From contig CM036765.1 of the NCBI GenBank assembly GCA_020796225.1, positions 35,554,066 to 35,618,065 of the forward strand: a DNA stretch of 64,000 bases, written 5' to 3'. This stretch comes from Arion vulgaris (taxonomy: Eukaryota; Mollusca; Gastropoda; Stylommatophora; Arionidae). A model generated the notes under the pieces. That model searched no databases. It was given only the letters and a program-made list of their open reading frames with translations, and was not told where the DNA came from. Each line of letters starts with the position of its first letter. Within the stretch, counting starts at the first letter, position 1. This document shows, in pieces, positions 32,806 through 45,402 of the stretch. A program made the position numbers and the translations under genes.

Positions 32806-35800
32806 AATGATGATGTTGTTGATGAAGAAAGTGATGGTAATATGGATAAATGGTAATGATGTTGATGAAGAAAGTGATGGTAATATGGATAAATGGTGAT
32901 GATGTTGTTGAAGAAAGTGATGGTAATATGGATAAATGGTGATGATGTTGATGAAGAAAGTGATGGTAATATGGATAAATGGTGATGATGTTGTTGAAGA
33001 AAGTGATGGTAATATGGATAAATGGTGATGATGTTGTATGAAAAAGTGATGGTAATATGGATAAATGGTGATGATGTTGATGATGAAGAAAGTGATGGTA
33101 ATATGGATAAATGGTAATGATGTTGATGATGAAGAAAGTGATGGTAATATGGATAAATGGTTATGATGTTGATGAAGAAAGTGATGGTAATATGGATAAA
33201 TGGTATGATGTTGATGATAAGAAAGTGATGGTAATATGGATAAATGGTAATGATGTTGATGATGAAGAAAGTGATGTAATATGGATAAATGGTAGATGAT
33301 GTTGATGATGAAAAAGTGATGGTAATATGGATAAAGTATGATGTTGATGATGAAGAAAGTGATGGTAATATGGATAAATGGTGATGATGTTGATGAAGAA
33401 AGTGATGTAATATGGATAAATGGTGATGATGTTGATGAGAAAAGTATGGTAATATGGATAAATGGAAGATGTTGATGATGAAGAAAGTGATGGTAATATG
33501 GATAAATGTAATGTTTGATATGAAGAAGTGATGGTAATATGGATAAATGGTATGATGTTGATGAGAGAAAGTGATGTAATATGGATAAATGGTTATGATG
33601 TTGATGATGAAGAAAGTGATGGTAATATGGATAAATGGTATGATTTTGATGATGAAGAAAGTGATGGTAATATGGATAAATGGTGATGATGTTGATGATG
33701 AAGAAAGTGATGGTAATATGGATAAATGGTTATGATGTTGATGATGAAGAAAGTGATGGTAATATGGATAAATGGTAATGATGTTGATGAAGAAGAAAGT
33801 GATGGTAATATGGATAAATGGTGATGATGTTGATGAAGAAAGTGATGGTAATATGGATAAATGGTAATGATGTTGATGATGAAGAAAGTGATGGTAATAT
33901 GGATAAATGGTGATGATGTTGATGATAGAAAGTGAATGGTAATATGGATAAATGGTGATGATGTTGATGATGAAGAAAGTGATGGTAATATGGATAAATG
34001 GTAATGATGTTGATGATGAAGAAAGTGATGGTAATATGGATAAATGGTATGATGTTGTGATGAAGAAAGTGATGGTAATATGGATAAATGGTGATGATGT
34101 TGATGAGAAGAAAGTGATGGTAATATGGATAAATGGTAATGATATTGATGATGAAAGAAAGTGATGGTAATATGGATAAATGGTGATGATGTTGATGATG
34201 AAGAAAGTGATGGTAATATGGATAAATGGTATGATGTTGATAGAAGAAAGTAGTATGGTAATATGGATAAATGGTAATGATGTTGATGATGAAGAAAGTG
34301 ATGGTAATATGGATAAATGGTTATGATGTTGATGATGAAGAAAGTGATGGTAATATGGATAAATAGTGATGATGTTGATGATGAAGAAAGTGATGAGTAA
34401 TATGGATAAATGGTGATGAGTGATTGATAAGAAAAGAGATGGTAATATGGATAAATGGTAATGATGTTGATGATGAAGAAAGTGATGGTAATATGGATAA
34501 ATGGTGATGATGTTGATATGAAGAAAGTGATGGTAATATGGATAAATGGTAATGATGTTGATGATGAAGAAAGTGATGGTAATATGGATAAATGGTGATG
34601 ATGTTGATGATGAAGAAAGTGATGGTAATATGGATAAATGGTGATGATGTTGATGATGAAAGATGATGGTAATATGGATAAATGGTGATGATGTTGATTG
34701 AAGAAAGTGATGGTAATATGGATAAATGGTATGATGTTGATGATGAGAAAGTGATGGTTAATGATATGGATATGTAGATGGATGATGTGATAAGGTATGA
34801 TTTTGATGATGAAGAAAGTGATGGTAATATGGATAAATGGTTATGATGTTGATGATGAAGAAAGTGATGGTAATATGGATAAATGGTTATGATGTTGATG
34901 AAGAAAGTGATGGTAATATGGATAAATGGTGATGATGTTGATGAAGAAGAAAGTGATGGTAATATGGATAAATGGTAATGATGTTGATGATGAAGAAAGT
35001 GATGGTAATATGGATAAATGGTGATGATGTTGATGAAGAAAGTGATGGTAATATGGATAAATGGTGATGATGTTGTGAAGAAAGTGATGGTAATATGGAT
35101 AAATGGTGATATGTTGATGTATGATGAGAAGAAAGTGATGGTAATATGGATAAATGGTAATGATGTTGATGATGAAGAAAGTGATGGTAATATGGATAAA
35201 TGGTGATGATGTTGATGAAGAAAGTGATGGTAATATGGATAAATGGTAATGATGTTGATGATGAAGAAAGTGATGGTAATATGGATAAATGGTAATGATG
35301 TTGATGATGAAGAAAGTGATGGTAATATGGATAAATGGTGATGATGTTGATGAAGAAAGTGATGGTAATATGGATAAATGGTAATGATGTTGATGATGAA
35401 GAAAGTGATGGTAATATGGATAAATGGTAATGATGTTGATGATGAAGAAAGTGATGGTAATATGGATAAATGGTGATGATGTTGATGAAGAAGTATGTGG
35501 TAATATGGATAAATGGTAATGATGTTGATGATGAAGAAAGTGATGGTAATATGGATAAATGGTGATGATGTTGATGATGAAGAAAGTGATGGTAATATGG
35601 ATAAATGGTAATGATGTTGATGATGAAGAAAGTGATGGTAATATGGATAAATGGTGATGATGTTGATGAAGAAAGTGATGGTAATATGGATAAATGGTGA
35701 TGATGTTATGATGAAGAAAGTGATGGTAATATGGATAAATGGTGATGATGTTGATGAAGAAGAAAGTGATGGTAATATGGATAAATGGTGATGATGTTGA

Positions 35801-37445
35801 TGATGAAGAAAGTGATGGTAATATGGATAAATGGTGATGATGTTGATGAATGAAGAAAAGTGATGGTAATATGGATAAATGGTAATGATGTTGATGATGA
35901 AGAAAGTGATGGTATATTGGATAAATGGTATGATATTGATGATAGAAGAAAGTGATGGTAATATGGATAAATGGTGATGATGTTGATGAAGAAAGTGATG
36001 GTAATATGGATAAATGGTGATGATGTTGATGAAGTAGAAGAAAGTAGATGGATGAATAGTAATGGATAAATGGTGATGATGTTGATTGATGATATGAAAG
36101 GATGGTAGCGGTTGTGAAAATAGTAATGATGATGTTGATGATGAAGAAAGTGATGGTAATATGGATAAATGGTGATGATGTTGATGATCATGAAAGGATG
36201 GTATTGGATAAATCGTAATGATGTTGATGATGAAGAAAGTGATGGTAATATGGATAAATGGTGATGATGTTGTTGATGAAGAAAGTGATGGTAATATGGA
36301 TAAATGAGTATGAATGTATGATGATGGAAAAGTGTATGAGTATGTATGGATAAATGGTGATGATGTTGATGATGAAAGTGATGGTAATATGGATAAATGG
36401 TGATGATGTTGATGAAGAAAGTGATGGTAATATGGATAAATGGTAATGATGTTGATATGAGGAAGAAAGTGATGGTAATATGGATAAATGGTGATGATGT
36501 TGTTGATGAAGAAAGTGATGGTAATATGGATAAATGGTGATGATGTTGATGATGAAGAAAGTGATGGTAATATGGATAAATGGTAATGATGTTGATGATG
36601 AAGAAAGTGATGGTAATATGGATAAATGGTGATGATGTTGTTGATGAAGAAAGTATGGTAATATGGATAAATGGTGATGATGTTGATGATGAAGAAAGTG
36701 ATGGTAATATGGATAAATGGTGATGATGTTGATGAAGAAAGTGATGGTAATATGGATAAATGGTGATGATGTTGATGATGAAGAAAGTGATGGTAATATG
36801 GATAAATGGTGATGATGTTGATGATGAAGAAAGTGATGGTAATATGGATAAATGGTGATGATGTTGATGATGAAAGTGATGGTAATATGGATAAATGGTG
36901 ATGATGTTGATGAAGAAGTGATGGTAATATGATAAATGAAGTGATGATGTTGATGATCATAGAAAGGGATGGTAGGTTGGTAAATGTAACTGATGTTGAT
37001 GATGAAGAAAGTGATGGTAATATGGATAAATGGTGATGATGTTGATGATCAAGAAAGTGATGGTAATATGGATAAATGGTGATGATGTTGATGATGAAGA
37101 AAGTGATGGTAATATGGATAAATGGTAATGATGTTGATGATGAAGAAAGTGATGGTAATATGGATAAATGGTAATGATGTTGATGATGAAGAAAGTGATG
37201 GTAATATGGATAAATGGTGATGATGTTGATGATCATGAAAGGGATGGTATGGTTGGTAAATCGTAATGATGTTGATGATCAAGAAAGTGATGGTACGGTT
37301 GGTAAATCGTAATGATGTTGATGATCAAGAAAGTGATGGTACGGTTGGTAAATCGAAATGATGTTGATGATCAAGAAAGGGATGGTACGGTTGGTAAATC
37401 GTAATGATGTTGATGATCAAGAAAGTGATGGTACGGTTGATAAAT
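32806..37445 (+). repeat. Giant tandem array, 40-46-bp units, about 100 copies
   Basis: The main unit is GATGATGTTGATGATGAAGA, AAGTGATGGTAATATGGATA, AATGGT, with shorter forms lacking one or two GAT triplets. The consensus plus strand contains no C. All three minus frames of the consensus lack stops, and 46 is not a multiple of three, so a 971-codon minus frame results. This is composition, not a gene. At the right edge (37205-37445) units change to a GATCAAGAAAGTGATGGTAC, GGTTGGTAAATCG form. Islands of similar units lie at about 36183-36238 and 36945-36995. Local clusters of indels (34745-34800, 36030-36130, 36300-36350) look like consensus error. Confidence 0.98.
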
Positions 37446-37989
37446 GGTGATGATTTTGATGAAGAGTATGATTTTAACGTTGATGATGTTGTTCTTGATG
37501 GTGAATAGAATGATACTGATGACACTGGTGATGATGATCGTGTAAACGTAAAGTATAACGACGTTAATGTTGGTAAAAGTAAGATGGATTAAGTTGACGG
37601 TAATTAGTGATCGCATTATAATGATCATCGTGATGATGAAGATAATACTGCTACCAGAATAACAACACTGGAAAACTGGATAGAATAAAAATCAGTACCA
37701 ATAGAACACTTTCATAGATGCACCTTTAAACTGAAGACAGTTACAAGTATTTCTAGTAGAGCATTGTCACAGTAGCCCCCACGGAGTTTCCAAATATTGT
37801 CTCATGTCTGTGTACCCAGTTTCAACCGAGAGACTGGCCAATCACCTACAAACTTCATGTGTGAGAAAATCCAACTGATTGTAACTTAGAAATGTAGAAA
37901 ACATCTACTAAATAATATTAAAGAAATGTACGAGAGTGTTTTGGTACAGATGTTCAGAAAATCAGAGATGAAGATAGAGCGAGAAAGAG

Positions 37990-38032
<43 letters not shown>

Positions 38033-38385
38033 AAGTGGTCTAGATGATCTGGTAGAGAAAGTTGAAAAAAAAAATGAAACCAACCATAAAGAGAATACAG
38101 GCTATAAATCAGTCTAGAAAGTACGAGATAAAAACAAGTCCATGAAAATTAATAGTCTAAATATGTCAATAAAATGACATATAAATCTACTCAAAAACAA
38201 ATTCAATGACAGCAGACGAAGATATAAATGTCCAAAAAAGACAAGATAATGTTCAAATAAATGACAGAATACTAAATAGATAAAATGTATAAAAAGTATA
38301 TTAAAACACCAATTGTGTTACTCTCTCTGTTTGTTATATCTTAATTCTTTACATCAAAGATGTGGTATGTATGTAACTTTGTCTG
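37446..38385. other. Unrecognised; decayed array edge and a GA microsatellite
   Basis: Up to about 37650 the sequence keeps GATGAT-rich remnants of the array. A pure GA run lies at about 37996-38028. The rest shows no family or exon. Confidence 0.6.
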
Positions 38386-38387
38386 TG

Positions 38388-38590
38388 TCTATAGTGACCT
38401 CGATCACAACCCAAGCGTACCTGGTTCAAACTCCCCGGTGGGCAAGTTTGGAAGCAAATTCGTTTGTGTGAGATGTTTACGAACAGTCCAGAAAGCAACA
38501 CAAACTGCTGAACGTATAAATGGTGCCTAGAAAGTCAACGACACGTTTACTGTGGTTGATGGCTACGTCATGTAAAGGATATGCTATGAT
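38388..38590 (+). mobile_element. SINE-3 copy
   Basis: It has CGATCACAACCCAAGCGTAC, B box GGTTCAAACTCC, TTTGGAAGCAAATTCG, AACTGCTGAACGTATAAA and ends GCTATGATTTTCAATAC. The A-box half is shortened compared with 18855. Confidence 0.85.
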
Positions 38591-38912
38591 TTTCAATACT
38601 ATACATCTCTCCAAGATACTGTTCAGTAGTCTACATTAATAACCACATTACAGAAACAGTAACCAGATATGTATATTGAATAGCTTTTCTCTCTCTGATA
38701 AATGAGAAAACACAATAGATCATGATGTTGATATTTGTCGTTGAACACAGTTGAGATCTGTGAATAATGAACTTTTAAAGTTGTCACAAGCGTTGTTGTT
38801 TAGGTTGCATTGTTTGTTGCTTGTCGATAATTGAATGTACCGTTACATTGTCTCTGGTAATGTTCTGTTTTATGAAGTATATTATACATAACAATGATGA
38901 CTGCCTCTTTCT
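38591..38912. other. Unrecognised sequence
   Basis: No recognised element between the SINE-3 end and the 22-bp array. Confidence 0.5.
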
Positions 38913-39735
38913 TAGAGAAGTGTTAACAACATAGCTAGAAGTGTTAACAACATAGCTTAGAAGTGTTAACAACATAGCTAGAAGTGTTAACAACACAGCT
39001 TAGAAGTGTTAACAACATAGCTAGAAGTGTTAACAACATAGCTTAGAAGTGTTAACAACATAGCTTAGAAGTGTTAACAACATAGCTTAGAAGTGTTAAC
39101 AACATAGCTTAGAAGTGTTAACAACACAGCTAGAAGTGTTAACAATATAGCTAGAAGTGTTAACAACATAGCTAGAAATGTTAACAACATAGCTTAGAAG
39201 TGTTAACAACATAGCTTAGAAGTGTTAACAACATAGCTAGAAGTGTTAACAACATAGTTAGAAGTGTTAACAACATAGCTAGAAGTGTTAACAACATAGC
39301 TAGAAGTGTTAACAACATAGCTAGAAGTGTTAACAACATAGCTAGAAGTGTTAACAACATAGCTTAGAAGTGTTAACAACATAGCTAGAAGTGTTAACAA
39401 CATAGCTTAGAAGTGTTAACAACATAGCTAGAAGTGTTAGCAACATAGCTTAGAAGTGTTAACAACATAGCTAGAAGCAGTGGCGGCTCGTCATTAAGGG
39501 CCAGTGAGCCAAAAATAATGTATAACTTGTATTTATTCATTTACACATTAAAATATAGCAACCCAAAGCCATGATTTATCTGGAAAAAATGTCTGGCCCC
39601 GCCAACAAAAATTATCACGAGCCGCCACTGGCTAGAAGTGTTAACAACACAGCTAGAAGTGTTAACAACACAGCTAGAAGTGTTAGCAACACAGCTAGAA
39701 GTGTTAACAACAGAGCTGAGAAGTGTTAACAACAC
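38913..39735 (+). repeat. 21/22-bp tandem array, about 30 copies, interrupted by a MITE
   Basis: The unit is TAGAAGTGTTAACAACATAGC with an optional extra T. Variants ACACAGC and AATATAGC occur. The MITE at 39478-39630 splits it; units right of the MITE are mainly the ACACAGC form. Confidence 0.96.
39478..39630. mobile_element. hAT-type MITE, 153 bp
   Basis: It starts CAGTGGCGGCTCGTCATTAA and its right end reads, in reverse complement, CAGTGGCGGCTCGTGATAAT: 14 perfect then 3 of 6 matching bases. The flanks are the 8-bp direct repeat GCTAGAAG on both sides (39470-39477 and 39631-39638). CAGTGGCG-like ends with 8-bp target duplication are typical of hAT elements. It has no coding capacity. Orientation cannot be set. 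Confidence 0.9.
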
Positions 39736-40007
39736 ATCTATTGTAACAATCAGTAGCTGTAAAGATAATCGATTAATTCTGCTGTTGACAGTTTGGGAAG
39801 AAAACAAGTGAGAGTGAACGTGGTGTGGAATGTAATCTCTGAGCTCAGGAAACTGAGACATTTGTAATTTTGCTTGAAGTATTGCAAAGTTGACTACTTT
39901 GTGACAAAGTGATGAAAGAATGTCGTTTTTCTGAAAGTACTTTCTTTTTTATTGTTATCACACAATTTAAATTAGAAATTAATAATCATAGTTTATGTTT
40001 CTACTTG

Positions 40008-40195
40008 TTCTCTTCTGCTATTTACTTCTTTATAGAAGTGGGGAAGAGGAGGGCGTAATGATCTTGTGTGTGCCTGTTTTAAGGCACTTTGTAAGCTGAT
40101 TTTCGTTTTCGTAAGGCTGTTATTGATGCAGTCGCTTCATCTTTTGCGTGGTCTTCCTTTTGCCTTGTACTCATTATACTTTTTATGTGTGGGGA
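40008..40195 (-). mobile_element. LINE-B 3' end
   Basis: The minus strand reads YNEYKAKGRPRKR, then SDCINN and SLTKTKISLQSALKQAHTRS, matching the KARGRPRKK...SDGIKK...LTK tail at 21913-22250. One in-frame stop is visible. Confidence 0.75.
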
Positions 40196-40605
40196 TGGGA
40201 AATGTGAAAAAGAATACAGTTTAAAAAAAATGGAAATATGACAAACACAAATATAATTACTGATAAAATAAGCATGACTGCGCATACATCTATCAAAGGA
40301 AAGACATTAGAGAATGGAGATATATTTGGATATATAGTTCATTGAAATTATACATCAGAGATGGGATTATGTACATTTGAAGATTATCCTAAGTAAGAAG
40401 TTTAGCAATTAAAGGTGAGCAAATACATGAGCAAATTTAAGAATACGAATAGCAGGTATATTTTTCAAGTTGCAGCATACAGATACCAGACTTCGACATT
40501 TAGCAAATTTGCTGAAAAATACACGAATATTTCCGAATACAACTTTTGTACATTTTTGTAGAAATTCCATGGAAAGAAAACACAAATTTTTTCAAACCTA
40601 TTTAT
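40196..40605. other. Unrecognised AT-rich sequence
   Basis: I see only AT-rich DNA with no recognised family. Confidence 0.5.
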
Positions 40606-40830
40606 AAGTGCGAAGTGGAGGTTTAGAGCATTTAGTGATAATAGGTAACAATTCAGGGAAGGAGAGATCGTGGAGGACAGAGGGAGTAGGTATTGGGTCG
40701 TCTGACCTCTTGGTTCGACAAAAGATCGACTTCAGAACTGATTACCTGCACGAAGAAGAGAGATTTGTGAAGAGACATGATCGCCTACGCCAGCCGGCAT
40801 GGCACTTGATTGACGTAACTAAGTCAATAT
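40606..40830 (+). mobile_element. LINE-G 3' end
   Basis: The frame reads RSGGLEHLVIIGNNSGKERS, WRTEGVGIGSSD and FVKRHDRLRQPAWHLIDVT. It resembles the LEHLVITGKxxGKRxRGRQR ... DRxxWR tail of RTE/BovB-type LINEs. It is short and 5'-truncated. Confidence 0.55.
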
Positions 40831-40902
40831 GTTGTCTCTGTTTACATTCGTTGAGATTATACCTTCTTTTCCTTTAATTCCATCTTCTTATATTATCTCT
40901 AC

Positions 40903-41825
40903 TAGCTTTTGCTTTTTAAATGGGGATGTATTTTGTCCCCATATTTATTCAACATATATGCGGAGAACATCATGAGGAATGTAAAAGACGATGCCAACTA
41001 TGTGAATTACGACCCTCTCACTATAGGTGACAAATACATACCAGAGCTTAGATACGCAGACGATACAGTATTATTATCCACCAGCAAAGAAAGTTTGGAA
41101 AACCTAATCATGACGACCAAGAAACATAGTGAAGACCAACATCTATATTTGAATACACAAAAACAAAAATCATGTCAACTGACAAAGCAAAATGCTCACC
41201 TAACATCCAAATAAACAATGAAAAACTCCAATGTGTAGAAAGCTACAAATATCTGGGCTCAGTAATTAACAATAACGGTGACTGCTCCAAAGAGATCTCA
41301 AGAAGATTGGCAATAGCAATCAAGAAGTTAAACACAATGAAGAACATGTGGCAAAGCACCAGCAAAAGATTAACATTAAAAACATTGAGAGCATGCATTT
41401 TCCCAGTGTCTACTTATGGTTGTGAATCATGGATTATTACAAAAAATTAAGAACGAAAATCCAGTCCTTCGAAACTAAATGCCACAGAAGGATCCTACGA
41501 ATACCATGGACAGAAAAAAGAAAGAACACTGATGTTCTGAAAGAACTAAATGTTAAAGAGAATTGGCTGATAAACAACATACTATACAGAAAAATTACAT
41601 ACTTTGGTCACATCAAGCGTCACGATGGCCTGGAAAGAACAATACTAGAGGGCAGGGTCGCAAGACGCAAAGGCAGAGGCAGACCAAGAAGAAGATGACT
41701 ACAAGATATTAAAGAAACCATGAATATGTGCATCGACGAAGTGGGTGAACAGGCAAGAGACACAGTGAAATTCAGATGTGCTGCAAAGAGAGCAACGTCC
41801 TATAAAGGATACGCACCTTGATTAT
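40903..41825 (+). mobile_element. LINE-A copy with partial reverse transcriptase (RTE/BovB-like)
   Basis: Three successive frames give: RT motifs FKWGCILSPYLFNIYAENIM and LRYADDTVLLSTSKES (the F/YADD catalytic box); then ESYKYLGSVINNNGDCSKEI, KTLRACIFPVSTYGCESW; then FETKCHRRILRIPWTEKRKN, VKENWLINNILYRKITYFGH, GRGRPRRR and CAAKRATSYKGYAP. The order RT palm, thumb, post-RT linker and RGRPRRRW tail is that of RTE-clade LINEs. Two frameshifts (near 41170 and 41440) and a stop at 41697 kill it, and the 5' half is missing. Confidence 0.9.
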
Positions 41826-42685
41826 GAGCTTTTGTATTACAGTTTCACATTATAAGATCATGTTTTGGAAAGTTTGTTAATTTATCAGCAGGTGTTCACA
41901 TCTTCTGCTTTATTAGTTTGGTGCATATTTTTTGTAGTTGTGTCACTTTAACATTTCTAGTAATAAAACTAGCTTTAGATATGTGACTTGATATTGTTTC
42001 CCATTCTAACATGAACTTGTCCATGTCGGTCGGTTTTCTATTTGTTAAACCGGTACACTATGTTGCTATTTCGTAATATTTCTTGTTATATCGGTATATT
42101 TTCTTGGATTTCATCGCGGCCGTGCCGTGCTATGATACAGAGAGGCGGTCGCATCAGGCGGCACCGTAAAGGGGGGCGGTATAAGCTGCAAAATCAAAAT
42201 TGCAATTGAAGTTTATTTTAAGGAAAAAAAAACAACATTTAAGGGGTTTGGCATTTCGAAGACTTGCATCATACTGAGAAAATATTCCACACGGCCCTAG
42301 ATTTCATATATGACACGTTGTTCTCTTCCCAGTCTGTCTGAAATAATATCAATCTCTAGCTATGTATACCGTACTGTTACCACCGTTACCACCGTCGTTT
42401 TGGTCGTCTCTTATCTCATCTTCCAGAAACTGTACTTACTACTTATTTCTTTAATTAATTAATCGTCGAAAAAGTCACCAACTAGATGTTATTTTTCTCT
42501 TTAGATTCAATAATAAATAACAGATTGAAAAATATCATAAGGAATGTCAAAACGTACAGAGGAGCAGACATCAACTCAGATCCAAACTCTGTAGTTAAAT
42601 AAATAGAACAGAACTTAAAATGACAGGAAACAAAACAAAAACGTAAAGTGACATCGAAATACATTAAAAAATCGAAATAGGGGGA
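41826..42685. other. Unrecognised sequence
   Basis: Mostly AT-rich. A GC-rich patch at 42115-42180 (GGCGGCACCGTAAAGG and a G run) has no paired inverted end that I can find. Confidence 0.45.
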
Positions 42686-42689
42686 AGAC

Positions 42690-42830
42690 TGCAGTAAAGC
42701 TTGGTAAATAGCGAAACACGTACAAACAAAGTACTATAGTTTTACAAAGTACAAAAACAGTGACGATAAACAGCAACGTTTCGACCAAAAGGCCTTTATC
42801 AAGCAAACGACACAATACATATGAGTGTTG
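42690..42830 (-). mobile_element. Dispersed repeat Z
   Basis: It contains GCAGTAAAGCTTGG, TATAGTTTTACAAAGTACAA and AACGTTTCGACCAAAAGGCC, the reverse complement of blocks at 19990-20190. Confidence 0.7.
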
Positions 42831-42949
42831 AAGCAGCTAGACGTAAGACGAGAGACATAAATTATGAAGGACAGTCAGGCTGACAAAGTTCTGCTCAAGA
42901 CATGCTAGTTGAAGAATGCGTTTATAGGTGTTTATAAATCACGTTTATA

Positions 42950-43200
42950 TCGACCGTGTGTTACCGGTGCCCACAAGGAAAGCAAAGCATAGTAACACTG
43001 CGACCTACAAGACATGTCATAAGAGGCGACTCATGTATGGGCCTAGGGATGATATCCTAGTAAATAAAAAGCGTTACAGAAATCGCATGTAGGCGCATAG
43101 CTGGTACAACGTACAATTGCTCTTATGCTCAGATTACATACAAATCACAAAGAGTGGTTTAACAAGTGATCGATATGAAGCGTTCGAAGAGAAAGAAGAA
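42950..43200 (-). mobile_element. Dispersed repeat Y
   Basis: It contains TGCGACCTACAAGACATGTC, AGAGGCGACTCATGTATGGG, AATAAAAAGCGTTACAGAAA and a terminal GAAGAAAGAAGAAG-like run. It is the reverse complement of 21368-21590. Confidence 0.8.
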
Positions 43201-44063
43201 GAAATCAGGTTTATATGCTACCACATGAGAAATATATGTCCACAGAAGCTTTACTATAGTTTCCGTGTGTGTCATGCATTTGATTCTTCATAGTAATAAC
43301 CCTCGGAATCCTCATGACAACTCTCACATTTTGCTTTCATTTATGCAGTCTTCATTAGTGTTTAGACCCCATATATTACATATTATTTGCAAATATTGTT
43401 ACTATTTTACTTACTTATTATCTGTTATATCAATATATTACATGTTATCTTTGTATATGACTTGATACAACGATATATTACTACCACTTCGAGCTTATAC
43501 AGCATGTCTACTTTATCCCCGTAAGCGCTCACCACGCACCACCCTTTATATTATTTCTCGTATTCCACATAACTTTAAATTAACAAATTAGAAAAAAATG
43601 GATACCATACTGAGTGCACGTGCTGTGGGTCCCAATGGCGCGCACGATGGCTAAAATGATATCAATTCTTCATTATCTTAAAAGCATGCATCTTATTGGC
43701 TAAACTATTGACTATAACTATAACGGGTGATTCCCCATACATCTGACTCGAATACCAGCCCGCGATATTCGTAAATGACTGGAAATTCCCGAAGGGGAAT
43801 AACCAAGATGGAAGATCTCGGGTTAATTACCTTTGGTGGGTCCCAGATGGCGCTACAAAATGGGAGTTATGTAATGATTAAGAACAACCCTTGGGAAAGA
43901 AACAAGATTTCCACAACTTATTCACAATAATTATGTCTCTCTTTCTGTTTGTCCTATTTACCATTCATGATATTTTACGATATAACAAAAATAGTACAAT
44001 ACACGTAGAATAGAGGGACTGAGATGGTATGATAAGATTATAAACAAGGAACTCAGAGAAAAA
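43201..44063. other. Unrecognised, apparently single-copy sequence
   Basis: The block at 43600-43870 is less AT-rich and shows two related GTCCC...GATGGCGC motifs (43630 and 43850). No family or exon was assigned. Confidence 0.45.
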
Positions 44064-45078
44064 AACTAAGCAGATACCAGTTGAGAAAGAGTTAAGCAGA
44101 TACCAGTGGAGAAAGAGTTATGCAGATACCAGTGGAGAAAGAGCTAAGTAGATACCAGTGGAGAAAGAACTAGCAGATACCAGTGGAGAAAGAGCTAAGC
44201 AGATACCAGTGGAGAAAGAGCTAAGCAGATACCAGTGGAGAAAGAGTTAAGTAGATACCAATGGAGAAAGAGCTAAGTAGATACCAGTGGAGAAAGAGCT
44301 AAGCAGATACCAGTGGAGAAAGAGCTAAGCAGATACCAGTGGAGAAAGATCTAAGTAGATACCAGTGGAGAAAGAGCTAAGCAGATACCAGTGGAGAAAG
44401 AGTTAAGTAGATACCAGTGGAGAAAGAGCTAAGTAGATACCAGTGGAGAAAGAACTAAGCAGATACAAGTGGAGAAAGAGCTAAGCAGATACCAGTGGAG
44501 AAAGAACTAAACAGATAACAGTGGAGAAAGAACTAAGTAGATACCAGTGGAGAAAGAACTGAGCAGATACCAGTGGAGAAAGAGCTAAGCAGATACCAGT
44601 GGAGAAAGAACTAAACAGATACCAGTGGAGAAAGAACTGAGCAGATACCAGTGGAGAAAGAACTAAGCAGATACCAGTGGAGAAAGAACTAAGCAGATAC
44701 CAGTGGAGAAAGAACTAAGTAGATACCAGTGGAGAAAGAACTGAGCAGATAACAGTGGAGAAAGAGCTAAGTAGATACCAGTGGAGAAAGAACTAAGCAG
44801 ATACCAGTGGAGAAAGAACTAAGCATATACCAGTGGAGAAAGAACTAAGCAGATACCAGTGGAGAAAGAACTGAGCAGATACCAGTGGAGAAAGAGCTAA
44901 GCAGATACCAGTGGAGAAAGAACTAAGCAGATACCAGTGGAGAAAGAACTAAGCAGATACCAGTGGAGAAAGAACTAAGCAGATACCAGTGGAGAAAGAG
45001 CTAAGCAGATACCAGTGGAGAAAGAGCTAAGTAGATACCAGTGGAGAAAGAGTTAAGCAGATACCAGTGGAGAAAGAG
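44064..45078 (+). repeat. 26-bp tandem array, about 39 copies
   Basis: The unit is GCAGATACCAGTGGAGAAAG plus AACTAA, with GAGCTAA, GTAGATA and AACAGATA variants in no simple order. It runs directly into a LINE-C tail, where GAGCTAAGGAAGAGATGCTG replaces the next unit. The unit and this LINE sequence share GAGCTAAG and a similar AGAT..GTGG layout. Confidence 0.96.
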
Positions 45079-45325
45079 CTAAGGAAGAGATGCTGGTGAT
45101 GGATAGGACACACATTGAGAAGACCGACCAGAACCATTGCAAGACAACAAAGTTTTGAAACCCGCAGGGAAAGATGAGTTGGGGGAAGGCCTAGATATAC
45201 CTGGACATGAGAGCTGCAGACTGATATGAAAAGGATAGGTAAAACATGGAAGGAATTGGAAGGAATGACAGGAGAGAGGAAGAGCTGCAAGAAGTATGTT
45301 GAAGACCTGTGCTCCGTTGGGAATT
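45074..45325 (+). mobile_element. LINE-C 3' end
   Basis: It reads LRKRCWWWIGHTLRRPTRTI, ARQQSFETRRE, then, in adjacent frames, GRPRYTW-like and KRIGKTWKELEGMTGERKSC, ending KKYVEDLCSVGN. WIGHTLRRP...TWKELEGM..RKxWKKFVEDLCSxGN is the classic C-terminus of these LINEs. It is sandwiched between two tandem arrays. Confidence 0.85.
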
Positions 45326-45402
45326 GAAAGTACAATACATACAGAAACGGTAGAGTTATGAAACAGTACAGCCAGTTCAAAATAGTCCATGAACGATAGT
45401 TA

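Noticed and set aside
34321..37236. 971-codon minus-strand open frame
   Set aside because: It is entirely within the 40-46-bp array. The consensus lacks stops in all three minus frames and the unit is not a multiple of three, so the protein is a cycling repeat of low-complexity residues. Shadow frames exist on the other strand.
42115..42180. GC-rich patch as a CpG island or promoter
   Set aside because: It is too short, with no gene downstream and no repeat partner.
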